From: Latrodectus hesperus
Taxonomy: Eukaryota > Arthropoda > Arachnida > Araneae > Theridiidae
Direction of reading: 5' to 3'
Assembly (NCBI GenBank): GCA_037975125.1
Contig: CM075852.1
Span: 16,877,319-16,941,318 of the forward strand
DNA: 64,000 bases
Of this stretch, positions 1-11,921 are shown piece after piece (the first letter of the stretch is position 1; every line of letters begins with the position of its first letter). Position numbers and translations under genes: made by a program. The notes beneath the pieces were generated by a model. It saw nothing but the letters and a program-made list of their open reading frames with translations, did not search any database and was not told where the DNA came from.

Positions 1-216
1 TTGACTCCTTAAAAATCAGGAATCACTCCTTGAAGTTTTATTTAAAATCTTGATACATACATTTTTTGTTAGAAAATATAATCCTTGTTTTAATATTTTA
101 AAATTTTCAATGAAATTGTCTGAAAACCTATTTGAGTATTAGTTTTTAATGTTACCTCTAGATAATGGAATGATCTGTATTTGATTGTTTGTATACATAA
201 CTGGGATCACACTTCT

Positions 217-287
217 CTTCACACACATAATTCTAAATACTATATCACTCAGGACTAGATATTGTATTTAGAATTATGTGTGTGAAG
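217..287. repeat. foldback hairpin, 30-bp arms, 11-nt loop
   Basis: Arms 217-240 and 264-287 are perfect reverse complements (24 bp). The pairing resumes after a single T:T mismatch for 5 bp (242-246 with 258-262), leaving an 11-nt loop. Total length is 71 nt, in a presumed intron upstream of the first visible UTP14 exon. It could be a tiny MITE or a miRNA-precursor-like hairpin; sequence alone does not decide. Confidence 0.8.
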
Positions 288-593
288 TGAAATAATCACT
301 AATATGATTGTCATGTGGTGCAATCAGGCAGGTGATTTTATTGGACTCTTTTTCTGTTTTTTTTAAAATATATATTTAGTATAAAAATTACTGGATATTA
401 ATATCTAAATATAAAATTTCTGAGAAACAGTATACTTTCCATATCTTCCTTGTTGAAAATTGTGTATAATTTTAGTGAATAGAATTTTGTTTATCAATAA
501 TATAAAGGTTGAAATAAATTATTTAATATGGTTGGTGGAAAGTGCTTTTTCAATGACCAATGGATTTGGGAAAAATAATTCAAAGATTGGCTT

Positions 594-1176
594 TTGCATG
601 GTTCAATAAATTTTTCTCTCTTTCCAGCAATGTTTTCAGGCAAGCATTTTCTATTACAAAGCAATTCAGTTGTGGAAAAAAGGTGTGCTTATTTAACAAT
701 TTTTAGAATTGCCTCTTATCTTTTCAACTTATTGAAAAAAGTTAATAATGCTAGTAACTATGTGCTTTTTTTTTATGAAAGTTTAAATGATCATCTGCAG
801 CCAAAACAATTGGACTGCCAGGTAAAATTTTGGGATAATGATATTGCTAAAACAAGATATTACTTGTTAGATTTTTTAGGTCTCTCAACTGAAGATATTT
901 TGTTTGAGAAAGTGAATAAGAAGTGCTTATATAATTATTAACAAGTGTATTTAGTCAATGGAAGGTCTGAATGTGAACTGGCTCTTTTTTCCCAAAATAG
1001 ATGATTTTTTTAAAAAGTGTACAGCATTCAATTTTATAAATTTTGGAATTTTAAAAGAGGTACACATGTTAAATACACATCTTAAAATTTTCAATAAATT
1101 AATAAATATCAATCTAATGAAGATGTTTAAAAACTCTAAAATTTCCCATTATTTTATACAGTGTGTAACTATGTAA
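594..1176 (+). pseudogene. hAT-transposase-related pseudogene fragment A
   Basis: An open stretch at 594-941 continues after a frame break near 941-955 into 958-1176. The translation contains SLNDHLQPKQLDCQVKFWD, then TRYYLLDFLG, then SMEGLNVNW. This order matches the uncharacterised hAT-related transposase family common in arthropod genomes (consensus: DESLN, Q-D-VR-WD, TRYL-S-FLG, SMDGPNVNW). Zinc finger, full catalytic region and C-terminus are absent, so it is a truncated, frameshifted copy. It lies upstream of the first visible UTP14 exon, in sense orientation. Family assignment is from motif memory, not a search. Confidence 0.5.
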
Positions 1177-1760
1177 TGTAAAAATTTAGTATTTTTAAAT
1201 ATTTATATTAATTATTTATAATAAAATTTTGTGTTATATTTGTAAACACTGAAGGCTTTTTAAGGATTCATTAAATACAATTCTAACCTAGATGAAAAAT
1301 GGCCTCATAAATTTTTACAATAATTTATTTCTATTATTTTTAATTTAATGGAAAAAGATTCATATTCATAATTATATGCATATTTTGTTAAGAACAATTA
1401 TAGTAAACTAAATAGAATTATTTAATATGAATGTTGATACCTCCAGGAAATTTTTTGATTTGATTTCTGGGAAACTCTTTGAAACTCCTAGAATTTGATT
1501 CTTGGAAATCTGTACAGAATTAAAAAAATTAATAGTTAAAGGATTAAAAAAGTTGTTAAAAGAAATTATAAAAAGTGTCATGATTGATAACATTTTAATG
1601 CTTATAAAGTATTTTATTCCCTAGATTGTAGATGCTGATTAATAAAAATATGAATTTATTAAGTACAGCATTCTCTTTTTATCATTTGTAGGCACTAAAA
1701 TATTGTATTGATTATAATACCTAAGCCTGTTAGTCAATATTATGTGATTCACTCTAGAAG

Positions 1761-2345
1761 TTAACCCTTTCAGGTGCACTACCCTATTAAAGTTGAAAGG
1801 TTAACAAAAAAAAAAATTGTAGACTGTCTATTTATACCTTAAAAAGTATTCAGTGAAAATTTTGTAAAGATTACACTTACCATTTCGATTTTGTGGGTGT
1901 TCCATCACATGGAACACTATGCCACAAAGATCGTAAAAAGTGTGACTAAGCAAGCATTATAGTGAAGCACATATACGCGTAAATGCTTTTGCATATGAAT
2001 GAAAAAACAATGCAAACTGTGTAGCAGATTTAGCATGGTTCAGGATGCACCACAATGAGGCTTGCTACTCTACACACAAAAAAAGAGATTTCTGTACAAT
2101 CTTTTTCATTATTCAAGTAAGGTTTTATGGCCGCACATAGGAGCCTGGTTGAGATAAATCACCATCATCTTCATTTGCATCTGACACCTCACTATCAGAC
2201 TGAGATTGATCAAGTGATTTAGGAACATATTTCTATGTATCACTATCCGTATATCCACATATTTCTATGTACCTGATTGACTAACAGAGGGCAATTTTTG
2301 AAGCATTTTTATTGCTTTAGAAAGACTAAGACTTCTATATGCCAT
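1761..2345 (-). pseudogene. piggyBac-like transposase N-terminal remnant
   Basis: On the minus strand an ATG at 2345 opens MAYRSLSLSKAIKMLQKLP, stopped near 2268. A shifted frame then gives the acidic segment SDSEVSDANEDDGDLS, with a stop at 2125-2127. A short N-terminal basic/hydrophobic lead followed by an acidic Ser-Asp-Glu segment is typical of piggyBac transposases. At 1761 the sequence TTAACCCTTTCAGGTGC looks like a TTAA target plus a piggyBac terminus. The catalytic core is missing between these parts, so this is an internally deleted, dead copy inside the UTP14 locus. Confidence 0.45.
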
Positions 2346-3673
2346 TTATTTGCAATTAACAAATAAAAAAAAATTAACTAAAAATTAAAATTTATATTTA
2401 CGAAAAGTGTAAACTAAAAATATATAAATTCAAAAAAATATGTGTACAATATTATAAAAGCAATAGTTGCAAAAAAGAATATTGAGGGCTTAAAAATAAT
2501 GCTTCTCTAACTAAAGAGGATTCTAACTAACTGATATAATCCTATATTCCTCTGAGGCTTCCCAATTCAGGAGGCTAAAAGGGGTGTAGAAATATTACCC
2601 AAACAAGTATTCCTTCCCTGTAAATTCATCGGCATTAGTTCATTCCACTCCAAAAGGGAGAAAAACAGTAAAAGATTAACACAGTTGTTTCCTTCATCAT
2701 TGCATTCAATGCTAATTGCGCTCTGAATCGCGTGAAGGAAAAGTACCATTGTGGCGCAGTGGTCCAGGGGATGGAACACCTTGTTATATCAAACAATTCT
2801 ACGTTTACTATATGCTTAAAAAATTTAAAGTAATGTAGAATTAATAGTTCAAGGTACAGACAACAAAATAACACTGAAATTTCTTTTAAACAATTATTTT
2901 TGTATGAGAAAAAAATTCGGAAATATTCCTTCAAAATAAAGGGATTTAATTATAATTGAAAATTATTGATCGTCTTATGTAGTGCTGCCATCCATTATCA
3001 AAACAAAGTTTAAAGAACATTTTAAGTCAAATTTCATCCATTTATAGCTAAATGCAATGATTTGGTTTCTTGCATTTAACTAGCTGTTATTTGAGTAACC
3101 AATAATTTTTCATTGAAATGTTCAAATTTAATTTTATTTTGTTATTTTACTGCTCTCTATATTTTTCCATTTATGAAAAAGTAAGTACATTTGTTATTAA
3201 ATTAGTTGCTTAAAAAGCATTGAATTATCACACCATAGAAATAACTAATTTTTATTTTTAAAATAAATATGCCAGTAGTTGAAAGTAAACAAGCATGTTA
3301 CATTTATCTATTTAAAATTAATTAGATATTTGTACAGAAGTTGTGTTATTAATATCAAAACTAATTTAATTTATTTCTGTACCATAAAAATCTATATTCC
3401 TTGTTCCACATTAGCTTAATATATATTCTTGTTAAGTTTATATTAATAAATATATGTGAAAATTTTTATTAAATTGTCTTTACACATCATAAGCATGTGA
3501 TTTAGGACATTATGCATGATTCACTCGTTCAAACTTTTAATTGAAAATTTGTCAAAATATAAATTTACCGTTTTGCTGCATTTTTTCTTTTAATTTTACT
3601 CAAGGACATGTTTGTTTTGCTATAAAATATTTTTCTTATTAATTAATATTCTATGTATTGATTTTATTTAAAG

Positions 3674-3863
3674 GAGCAGACAAATAAGAATGTTATACCA
3701 AAAAAGAAAAGTGATGCCATGGATTTTTTCTTAACAATCATGACTTAGAATCTGCTACTCCTGATAATCTTACTTTTGGGGAAGAGGATATTGATGAAAT
3801 AATGAATGATGCAATGCCATTAAGTGAAGCTTATGGAGATGAAGATGTTATTGCAGAATTCAG
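3674..3863 (+). CDS. UTP14: UTP14 homolog, internal exon with frame break
   Basis: First of four recognisable UTP14 exons. The acceptor is TTTAAAG at 3673 and the donor CAG/GTAATC at 3863. The 5' part reads EQTNKNVIPKKKSDAMDFF from 3674 but meets TAG at 3746-3748. The 3' part, in the neighbouring frame, reads NHDLESATPDNLTFGEEDID and continues to AYGDEDVIAEFR, which joins the next exon in frame. The two frames meet at a T6 run (3724-3729), where one extra T would make the exon continuous. This may be a homopolymer assembly error, a polymorphism or a real lesion. A cryptic acceptor (..CTTAG at 3748) would also bypass it. Earlier exons are not recognised and probably lie left of the window. Confidence 0.7.
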
Positions 3864-6347
3864 GTAATCATACATTCAAATTATAGTGAGGCAAATTAAA
3901 TTCATATATTGCTGCACTTTTTCAAATGGAATTTATATTTTTCAAGTCTCATGTCATTAAAAAATGAATCGTTCAATAAAATATTTAATAAAAATGTCTA
4001 TAAATATTGATACTTAATTGTTTATTTTTTATCATGAATTTAACTTTTCTTGGAAATGGAATTCAATCTTAAAAAATTTTGTAAGTGTATTTTTTTAAAT
4101 CCAAGTTTTTGTGTTATAATAATACTTTAGAAATCCAGCATTTCAAAAATTATATTTCAAAAGAAATTTTTAAAGTTAAGATTTTGACATAAGGAAATTT
4201 GAAAAAAAATCAATTCAATTCAGATACCTACATGAGATTAACAATGAGACATCTAGCTTATTTAACATTGCCAATGTGTTCACATCCTCAACAAACAACT
4301 TTGGAGACATAAACTTCTTCAGCTTTTTAAATTTGCTAGCTTGTTGCTACTTTAAAATCAGCAATGTTTAAAAAATTTGTCAAAATTGAGTTTAAAATTT
4401 TATTATCTTTATTTGCTTCTTCCATTGCTATGTATATTTTCATTTAGTATTAAAACTTATAAACAACTGTTTGCTGTTTTTAAGTATTAAATGTGCTTTT
4501 ATTAAATATTTTTTATTCTCTTATGAAAAATAAATGGTATTGGGTATAGTTATGAGAAAAAAGATTAAATATGCTCATAATGGATGGATTTCAAAATTTA
4601 AAATTAGAATTTTTTTTATGTTTAGAAAATTAAAAATAATAGGGACATAAATAAATTTCATTGATATATTTTGTGTCATTTTTTTTTAAATAATGTCCCA
4701 TTAAATTTCTCCTGTAGATTTTTATATTCCCAGCAAACTTGTCTTCTATTTTATTTCTTGGTAATTAAGATAAAATGACATTCATATTTTATATATTTAT
4801 TTTAGAAGTTTTAGATGCGTTATTTAATATGTTTGCCTATATTAGATGAACAATGAGTTTCCTTTTAAAAATAACTAAATAAATTAAACAGTTTTAACTT
4901 TCAAATGTTTCATTACTTGTATGAAAAAGAAGTGTTAGTATTTAGGAAAATACCCTATTTATTTTAAAACCTACAATTGTTAGAAATTGCTCATAAAATG
5001 CAATATCCATTAAATTTTAATCTTCCTTGATGTTTTAATATAATGTAAATAATTTCTACGAGATTTAATGCTTTATACATTGTATCTGAAGTCCGTATTT
5101 ACTAATTACTAAAAAAATAAAGTAATTTACTAATACTAAATTACATGTACCTAAGTTGTGATAGTCACCATCTTAAAATGTCTTCGTAATTAAATTTCAT
5201 GTTTTATGATCACATAATATTTTTACAAAAAGGAAATTGTTTAACTGAGTTGAAATAATTTCATAGTTTAACTTTATACTATGTGAATTTCTTTTTATAT
5301 TTCTTTAATTTATAATATTTAGTTTACTTTAGAAAAATTGATTATGTTGTCATTGGTTTCGTGGCTTTCTACATAGTAATTCCAAGCAATATAATAAATT
5401 GGCTATGTAAGAGTATAGTATTATTCTTTTATGCACATAGTAAGCATATTTATTTAATTTAAATAAACTATTGCAATATTAGTCAATAATTGAATAAAAA
5501 ATCTTCTATAAAAAAAGAACATTAACTATGAAAATATAATAGGTATAAAAACAATATTACATGAATACCAATCTATCCAAAGACGATATTACAGACTGAC
5601 AAGGAAATAATTCTCTCTTCTGTCAGCTTGGAAATTTTTATTTAAGAAACTTCACCTACTGGCTATACACTTCACCACTTAAGTTTATTTGTTGCCACAC
5701 ATATGAAACCACATACAAATCCATTGTTAATTACAGTATTAACCAAGTACAGGATTGTGTCTATACATTAGAAAGTGGAATATCAAGTCTAAAACTCAGT
5801 GTATGAGATTCAAAGATGTAATCTGTAGCTTTTTTCATTCAAGTCCTTACTGATAATTAGAAAACCAAATTCTTGACTTTTTGAGAATTCCATAAAAATA
5901 ATGCATCTCCTTAATGTTTCTCAGAATTAATTGTTATGCTCTTGTAAAAATAGTTCAATTAGTAGCTTCAATGAAAGATGTAGATTTATTTATTTGTAAA
6001 ACACTTGCAATATTTTTTCACCAATGATTTTCCATTTTTATTATTAATGAATTTAATGTGTAAAGCAGATATCTTATTTCTTAAATATATAAGTATTGCA
6101 TTTTTCATTTTAAGAGCAAAACAAAATTTTAAACTTTAATGTATCTTCTAAAATGTTAGAATCCTTCAAAAAATGATCATTATATCATAAGATCTAAATT
6201 AATGTTTTAATAATATTAATTATAAATTTATTTTTTGGTTTAATTATAAATTTATTATTTGGTATGTTGCTTTTTTATGTATTTTTTAATTTTTCTATAC
6301 ATATTTTTTCATTTTTATTGATAAAAATTTGTCTCAATATATCTTAG

Positions 6348-6464
6348 AGAGGAAAAGAAAATGGCAGACAAGGCTAACCAACCTGAAGGAATTAATCTCT
6401 TTCTACCTGGATGGGGCTCTTGGGGTGGTCCTGGAATAAAACAGTCCAAGAGAAAAATGCGAAA
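6348..6464 (+). CDS. UTP14: UTP14 homolog, exon with GWGSWGGPG motif
   Basis: Acceptor ATCTTAG/A at 6347, donor AAA/GTAATA after 6464. The split codon with the previous exon gives Arg, and the exon then reads EEKKMADKANQPEGINLFLP followed by GWGSWGGPGIKQSKRKMRK. The Gly-Trp-Gly-x-Trp-Gly-Gly segment followed by a basic run is the most diagnostic part of the UTP14 C-terminal region. UTP14 is a nucleolar component of the small-subunit processome; in yeast it works with the helicase Dhr1 in removing U3 snoRNA during 18S rRNA maturation. The exon is intact and both splice sites fit consensus. Confidence 0.88.
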
Positions 6465-7563
6465 GTAATATTTTTGCTGAGAACATTACTTCCATAGATT
6501 TTTCTTTTGGAAAATATATACTTTTTATTTATTTATAAATTGCATACAAAATTTATTAATTGCTTGCAAATTCAAAAATATGAGTGCGTTTACTAAATTA
6601 TTCATTGAAGATTACTAGTCATAATTCATTCTACCAAAATTTTCTTGGCTTTGAAATCAATTATCATGAAGAAGTTAATGGCATGTCTTGTTTCACCTTC
6701 TGATGACTATTAATTGCCTAAATGTTTTTAAGATGAAACATTTCGTATTTATATGTCAGTCTATTAGTGCATTTAACCAAAATTCTCATTCACATATTAA
6801 CTAGCTGAAGTTTTAAAAACCCTAACAATTGTATTTTCATCTATTGCTAACATATCATTATGTTATTAAAACAAAATACACAAATAAGTAGATCATGAAA
6901 CTGTTAATCAATTCTAATATAAAATACAATTTCCATCTTGTTGAGAAAATCATTGATTTCAGAACTGAGCATCTTTTTATACATTCTTACTTTTGAAACA
7001 TATGCAGGGGTCAGAGTTGTCCTGATATTCCTAAAATTCCTGATTGTCGTCCTGAAAACGTCCTGAAATGTCCCTATTTTTCAAAATAAATCTTGAAATT
7101 CTTGAATTTTTTTATTTAAATCCTTTGAAAGTTTTATTTTACTTAATAATTTATTATGTTTATATTTTTTATGTTGTAAATTTTTCTTCCAGCGTAATAC
7201 ATTTTCTCATTCAACTGCTTTCTGTGTGATAAGAAATGGAAAATAATTTTTTCTTTTTTGGTTCCCCTTCAAGCTGGAAATAGGATAGCCAAATTTTCAT
7301 CTCCCCTCATTATCAGACATTGGCCATGAATGAATATCAAACATCATAAAAATTTGGATTTGAGTTTATGGAGAAATTTTTTATAATTCTCCCATAGCAA
7401 AATTTCAAATTATCTGACAAAAAGTCAGCTACATGATTAATGTTGAATAGATGCCATATTTAAAAACTTATATTTCAAGATATCAGCACTTCCACATTTT
7501 GTTTGAATTTTTGATGAAACTACAACAAAACAAATAAAGAAACACAGATATTTATATATCCTA

Positions 7564-8170
7564 TTAGTCTGACTGACAAAGAAGAAATGACATTTTGTTA
7601 CTGTGAATATCATTTTTAGAGCATGCTGAAACCAATAACAGTGTTAAAAATTTTATAGAAGATAGTGGTTTAAATTTAGAAAATTTAATGCAGTTATCAA
7701 TGGATGGGCCAAAATTTAATTTAGCTGTTTTAAAGCAAGTAAATAAAAAGCTTATCAAGAAAAGTCTGTCATTACTGATTAATTTGGATACTTGTTGTTT
7801 ACACATAATCCATGGAGCATTATGTAAGGGGATTGACAAAATTAATTGCTATGTTGATATATTTGTTGTAGATATTCACCAATTTTTCAAACTATCTCCT
7901 GCAAGAAGAGAAGATAACCATTTTTTAAATTGGAGATGCTTAAATAAACCTTTGCTAAATATACCTTCATTATGTTGGGAATCATTCGCTAACTTTGGGA
8001 TCAATTTGTGAGAAAATCTTTGACCAGTATGATGTTCTAGAACAATATTTTATAGTCTAAGTTCCTAATGAATCGAAATCTCCTGTTTCTGAATTAATAA
8101 TAAGTATTATGAATTCAAATTCATCCACAAATATCCATTGGAATGCTTTTGTTACTTCATTATGTATGCA
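7564..8170 (+). pseudogene. hAT-transposase-related pseudogene fragment B
   Basis: Within a UTP14 intron, the plus strand reads GLNLENLMQLSMDGPKFNLA, then LINLDTCCLHIIHGALCKG, then FKLSPARRED, ending open at 8011. These match the block of the arthropod hAT-related family around SMDGPNVN, GSCGLHxxHGAF and SPARRED. Fragments A and B overlap in consensus at the SMDG motif, so they are two separate truncated insertions rather than halves of one gene. The downstream portion to about 8170 is decayed. Confidence 0.55.
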
Positions 8171-8840
8171 ATTGTCTTTCAAAAAGGAAATATTTGTATT
8201 TTAATAGTTGTTTTTTTTTCATGAGATATTTTTAGACTATTTAATATTATTCTTTTGACTATCAACTTATGAAGATAAATTTAAAAAGAGTATTATTTTA
8301 TTTGAATTATTTTATAAAATTAACGATTTAGTTTTAACAATTTAATGCTTTCAAATATGTGTAAAAATATTTAAAAAATATTTAATGTATTTGATTCAAT
8401 GTCAAAGGAAAATAGGAAAGAAAATCATTTTGGATGTTAAAATATTTACTGATTAAGAAAAGACACTAGGATCTTATATTAATAAATTTTTGTGAATAAG
8501 TTTTTCTAAATTAGTGTGGCATTTCAGATGCAAATTGATATAATGTTTTATTTTATTTTTTTTTATAAAATAAAGAGATTTATTTTTTAAAATCATAAGT
8601 AAACTTTTTGAAAAAATAAATAAAAATAAATATTTAACAAAATCATATTTCATTTATTGGAACGAGAGGAGAATTTTTAATGGACAATTTTTTGTTAAAT
8701 TTGCAAGATATTTAAAGAAAATGTCACAATATAATTTTAAAATGTGCTATTTCTAAGATTGTTGTGTTTTAATGGAATTCATATTAGGTAAATTATTGGA
8801 AAAATTTTTAGATTTATCAAATGTAAAGAAGAGGCATAAA

Positions 8841-8964
8841 AATATGATATAGAAATTTTCTTCAGACTTGTTTCAAATACTTTAGTTGTTAAAAATAAAA
8901 TGAATTTGTCTTTTAACAACTAAATTATTTGAAACACATCTGAAGAAAATCTTTATATCATATT
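8841..8964. repeat. foldback hairpin, about 54-bp arms
   Basis: Arms at 8841-8894 and 8911-8964 are imperfect reverse complements (for example TTCAGACTTGTTTCAAATAC against the complement of ATTTGAAACACATCTGAAG) around a 16-nt loop. No coding capacity. It fits a MITE-like foldback element in a UTP14 intron. Confidence 0.75.
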
Positions 8965-9472
8965 AAATTTGTAAGTAAAAAAGTTAAGTTAATTTGTCTT
9001 GTTTTAATTTATCTCTGAAGTACTGATTATGTTGTTTGCTCCTTCTAAAAGAGGTTTTCTGTGAATGAAATGAAAATTTACTTAAAATGATTGCAATAAT
9101 TTGAGAATGTTTAAACTTTAATTTTCAAAATATATTCTTAATATCAATCAGTTTTCATCTGCAATGAATTATAGCTGTAATATAAGCAAGTCTATCAAAT
9201 TCTAACTGCTGATTTTAGTCATCAGATTTAATTAGAAAGGTTAAATTTTGTAGCAATCTGATCATAAAAAGATTCACTTTTAATTTTTGGAATCACATTA
9301 AATAGAATGTTTAATAATTTTGGTCAATAATGATTTTCTTATAATATTTTATTGTTATATTGAAAAGGAACAATTTCATTTTCTTAGAAAGCCTTGTCTC
9401 AAAAAGAAATGAAATAGAAAAGTAGAATTAGAATATATATTTCATCTTATTTAATTCATTTTAATTATTTAG

Positions 9473-9560
9473 ATTCTTTATCAAGCCACCAAGTGTTCCA
9501 AAGAAAGATACTCTGGGAAATGTCATTCTGAATGAAGATAAAAAAGCAGCGACACATCAA
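9473..9560 (+). CDS. UTP14: UTP14 homolog, penultimate exon
   Basis: Acceptor TTATTTAG at 9472, donor CAA/GTAAGT at 9560. One leading base completes the Lys codon from the previous exon, then 29 codons read FFIKPPSVPKKDTLGNVILN to AATHQ. The IxxPP-x-x-PxKD and NVIxNEDK segments follow the GWG block in UTP14 proteins, and the frame carries through without interruption. It ends in phase 0. Confidence 0.88.
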
Positions 9561-9844
9561 GTAAGTTTTACAATGTTATACACTTAAATTTCCAGATTTC
9601 TCAGTAGAAAAAAGTGGAAAACATAATTGTTATTCATGATTTATGTAAATTAATAACTAAATAAATTTAGATCATTGAGTTAAATCATTCCTTTCTCAGA
9701 GAATTTTTTGTTTTTTCTCAGTGCTATTTTAATTATTAATTAAAATCATTTTTTCTGGATTAAATTTCTTAATAGTTTCATAGAAAAAAATTTTGTAAAT
9801 AATCGATAGTTTTATTTAAAAAATATGATTAAAATATATCTTAT

Positions 9845-9990
9845 AAATTAAAAAAAATAAACAAATAAATAAAATATATCTTATTTATTTTATTTATTTG
9901 TTTATTTTGATAATATTATTGTGATATTATTATTAATAATAAAAAAAATAAACAAATAAAATATATCTTATTTATTTGTTTATTTTTTAA
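9845..9990. repeat. AT-rich palindromic repeat (AAATAAACAAATAAA motif)
   Basis: Runs of AAAAATAAACAAATAAA alternate with their complement TTTATTTGTTTATTTT in two successive inverted pairs, with AAAATATATCTTATTTATT segments between. It is simple AT-rich palindromic DNA in the last UTP14 intron. Confidence 0.6.
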
Positions 9991-10074
9991 GAATAAATAA
10001 ACTTATGTGCATGTAAATGACATGTCAAAATTTATAAAATTATTCATACATTTTTATTTCTTTCTCATTTGTAG

Positions 10075-10317
10075 GTCAGCAGTTTACCACATCCTTTTAC
10101 AAATGTTGGGCAGTTTGAGAGTTACATCCGTCAACCAGTGGGTCATACTTGGAATCCTCAGAGCACATTCCAAAATTTGGTGGCCCCCAAAGTCATTACT
10201 AAAATGGGAAAGATTATTGATCCGATTGATGCAGATGACCTTGTACTCAACAAGCCTAAGACACAGGTGCATAAAAAGAACAAGAAGAAAAAACCTGAAA
10301 GTGTTAAAGCGTTTTAG
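10075..10317 (+). CDS. UTP14: UTP14 homolog, terminal exon and stop
   Basis: Acceptor TTTGTAG at 10074, then 80 codons and TAG at 10315-10317. The peptide starts VSSLPHPFTNVGQFESYIRQ, continues PVGHTWNPQSTFQNL and APKVITKMGKIIDPID, and ends in a basic tail HKKNKKKKPESVKAF. The PFTN-xQFExxIxxPxGxTWN block is the canonical C-terminal UTP14 signature. Together the four exons cover roughly the last 210 residues of a protein usually near 750-900 residues. Candidate poly(A) signals AATAAA lie at 10340-10345 and 10422-10427. Longer frames crossing this exon in other phases are shadows. Confidence 0.92.
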   Translation, partial: VSSLPHPFTNVGQFESYIRQPVGHTWNPQSTFQNLVAPKVITKMGKIIDPIDADDLVLNKPKTQVHKKNKKKKPESVKAF

Positions 10318-10339
10318 AAATTGTGGACTGTTGTTCATG

Positions 10340-10427
10340 AATAAAAGTTTTATATTATTTATGTTATTTATTTTTAATTTGATTATTGTAATTTTAAGGT
10401 CCAATTTTAAAAATAGAAATGAATAAA
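10340..10427 (+). terminator. UTP14 polyadenylation signals
   Basis: Two AATAAA hexamers, at 10340-10345 and 10422-10427, follow the UTP14 stop by 23 and 105 bases. Either could direct 3'-end formation; which one is used cannot be read from sequence. Confidence 0.5.
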
Positions 10428-10429
10428 AA

Positions 10430-11920
10430 ATTTTGGCTATAATATTTGTAAAAATAATAATAATTATATTAATAATAATAATATTTATGTATAATATTTG
10501 TGTTGATATTTATATAAATCTTATTCAAAATGGAAATTACTTTTAAAATAATGGGTTTTTAAAATTGCACTGAGTTTATCTGCTTGTGACTTTATTAAGT
10601 TTATTAAGGTATGTTCTTTTATTGATTAGACTTGAAAGAAATTCTAATGTAATATCTTCTCTTCCAAACTTCATTTTAAAAATAAGACCATATTTTGTCT
10701 TAGAAATTATATGGTTTTTTATTAACGTAAATTAAATTGAATTAATTTGTTAATTTATAGAAAAAATTTATTGTTAAAAATATTTATCCAAAAAAGTATT
10801 TAAGTAATACAAAATTCACATTTTAATTCAACTGAAGGCAAAATATTTTATACATTTTTCAAGAAAACTGGAAATATTTTATCATTATATGCAGTGTTAT
10901 ATAAAGGGCTATATTTCTAGAGCGTGGTTTTGTCAGAATAGTTATGCTAGTTATTAAAAAGTTAAATTTATGAATTCTTTAAACTTGAGGGGATTCAATT
11001 TTTACTTGCTTAAAGATATTGTTTTCTATTGTGGATAAAAATTTGTTTTTGGAGGGGGAAATATTTTTTAAATAACTTTCTGCTGTTTGTAATGAAAATA
11101 TTTCACCAGAATTTTCATAGCTGTTGTGCACCATACTATTTTTAGCCAAAAGCAAGGGACTGTTCTTAAATAGCCCTTCTATAACTTATTGTTGTTTAAT
11201 ATAAATTTGAAATATAGTTAGGATATAGTTCGATATAGCACCATAATGCTTTTTTTTATAAGTGTACATCATTTGTATATAATACTTTACAGTGTTGATG
11301 TTGCTCCAGCATGCTTTCCTGTACCTAGCTTTAAATGCTTTACAGTGTAAATATTTACACAGTTAGCTGTTCTCCTTTTATTTTATTCATTTGTTATTAA
11401 TTATTGTAATTTATTATTTTTCTCTTCTAGTAATGCATTTTCTGCCGTTTTGGTTCAACATACTCATTATGATTTTTTCCTGTGACAAGCTACATACTCT
11501 ACCACTTATATTAACTTGTATTAAAATTTTATTTTAATCATTTGTACTAATAACTTGTTTATTACTATTTGATTTTCAATGTTATCGAAACGATGCCAAA
11601 ATTATCGCCAAGTCAAAATTCCTAGTATAGTTTTGGCTTCCATACCTCCTCGATTGTTTTAAATATGAATCTCAACAAGCATATTTTCCCCATAAAGTTT
11701 GAGTCACATGAACACCACTACATACGATTCTATTCAAACGCTCTTTATGTGTTAATTTCTCGCAATGGCTGCACGTTCATTTGCTTACATATAGTTTCAT
11801 TTCATGCCTATTAATGCATGTTAAATCGCGAAGTGATATATATTTATTCGAAAACCAAAACGCCATTGTAACTCCTCGGTAAACTAAAAATTGTCATTAT
11901 TTTTTTTTATTTATTTTTAG
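10430..11920. other. intergenic, no gene seen
   Basis: AT-rich sequence with many stops in all frames after the UTP14 3' end. Apart from a weak match near 11,283-11,335 to the tail of the SINE at 33.8-34.1 kb I see nothing. Confidence 0.6.
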
Positions 11921-11921
11921 T

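Noticed and set aside
2560..2780. tRNA-like GTGGCGCAGTGGTCCAGGGG
   Set aside because: A possible box-A-like stretch without a matching box B or body.
10007..10426. Plus and minus frames over the last UTP14 exon
   Set aside because: Out-of-phase readings of the UTP14 terminal exon and its flanks.
11283..11335. SINE family E tail fragment
   Set aside because: Similarity to 33,838 (GTTGCTCCA-CATG-TT-CCTGT-CCTAG) is too short to annotate.
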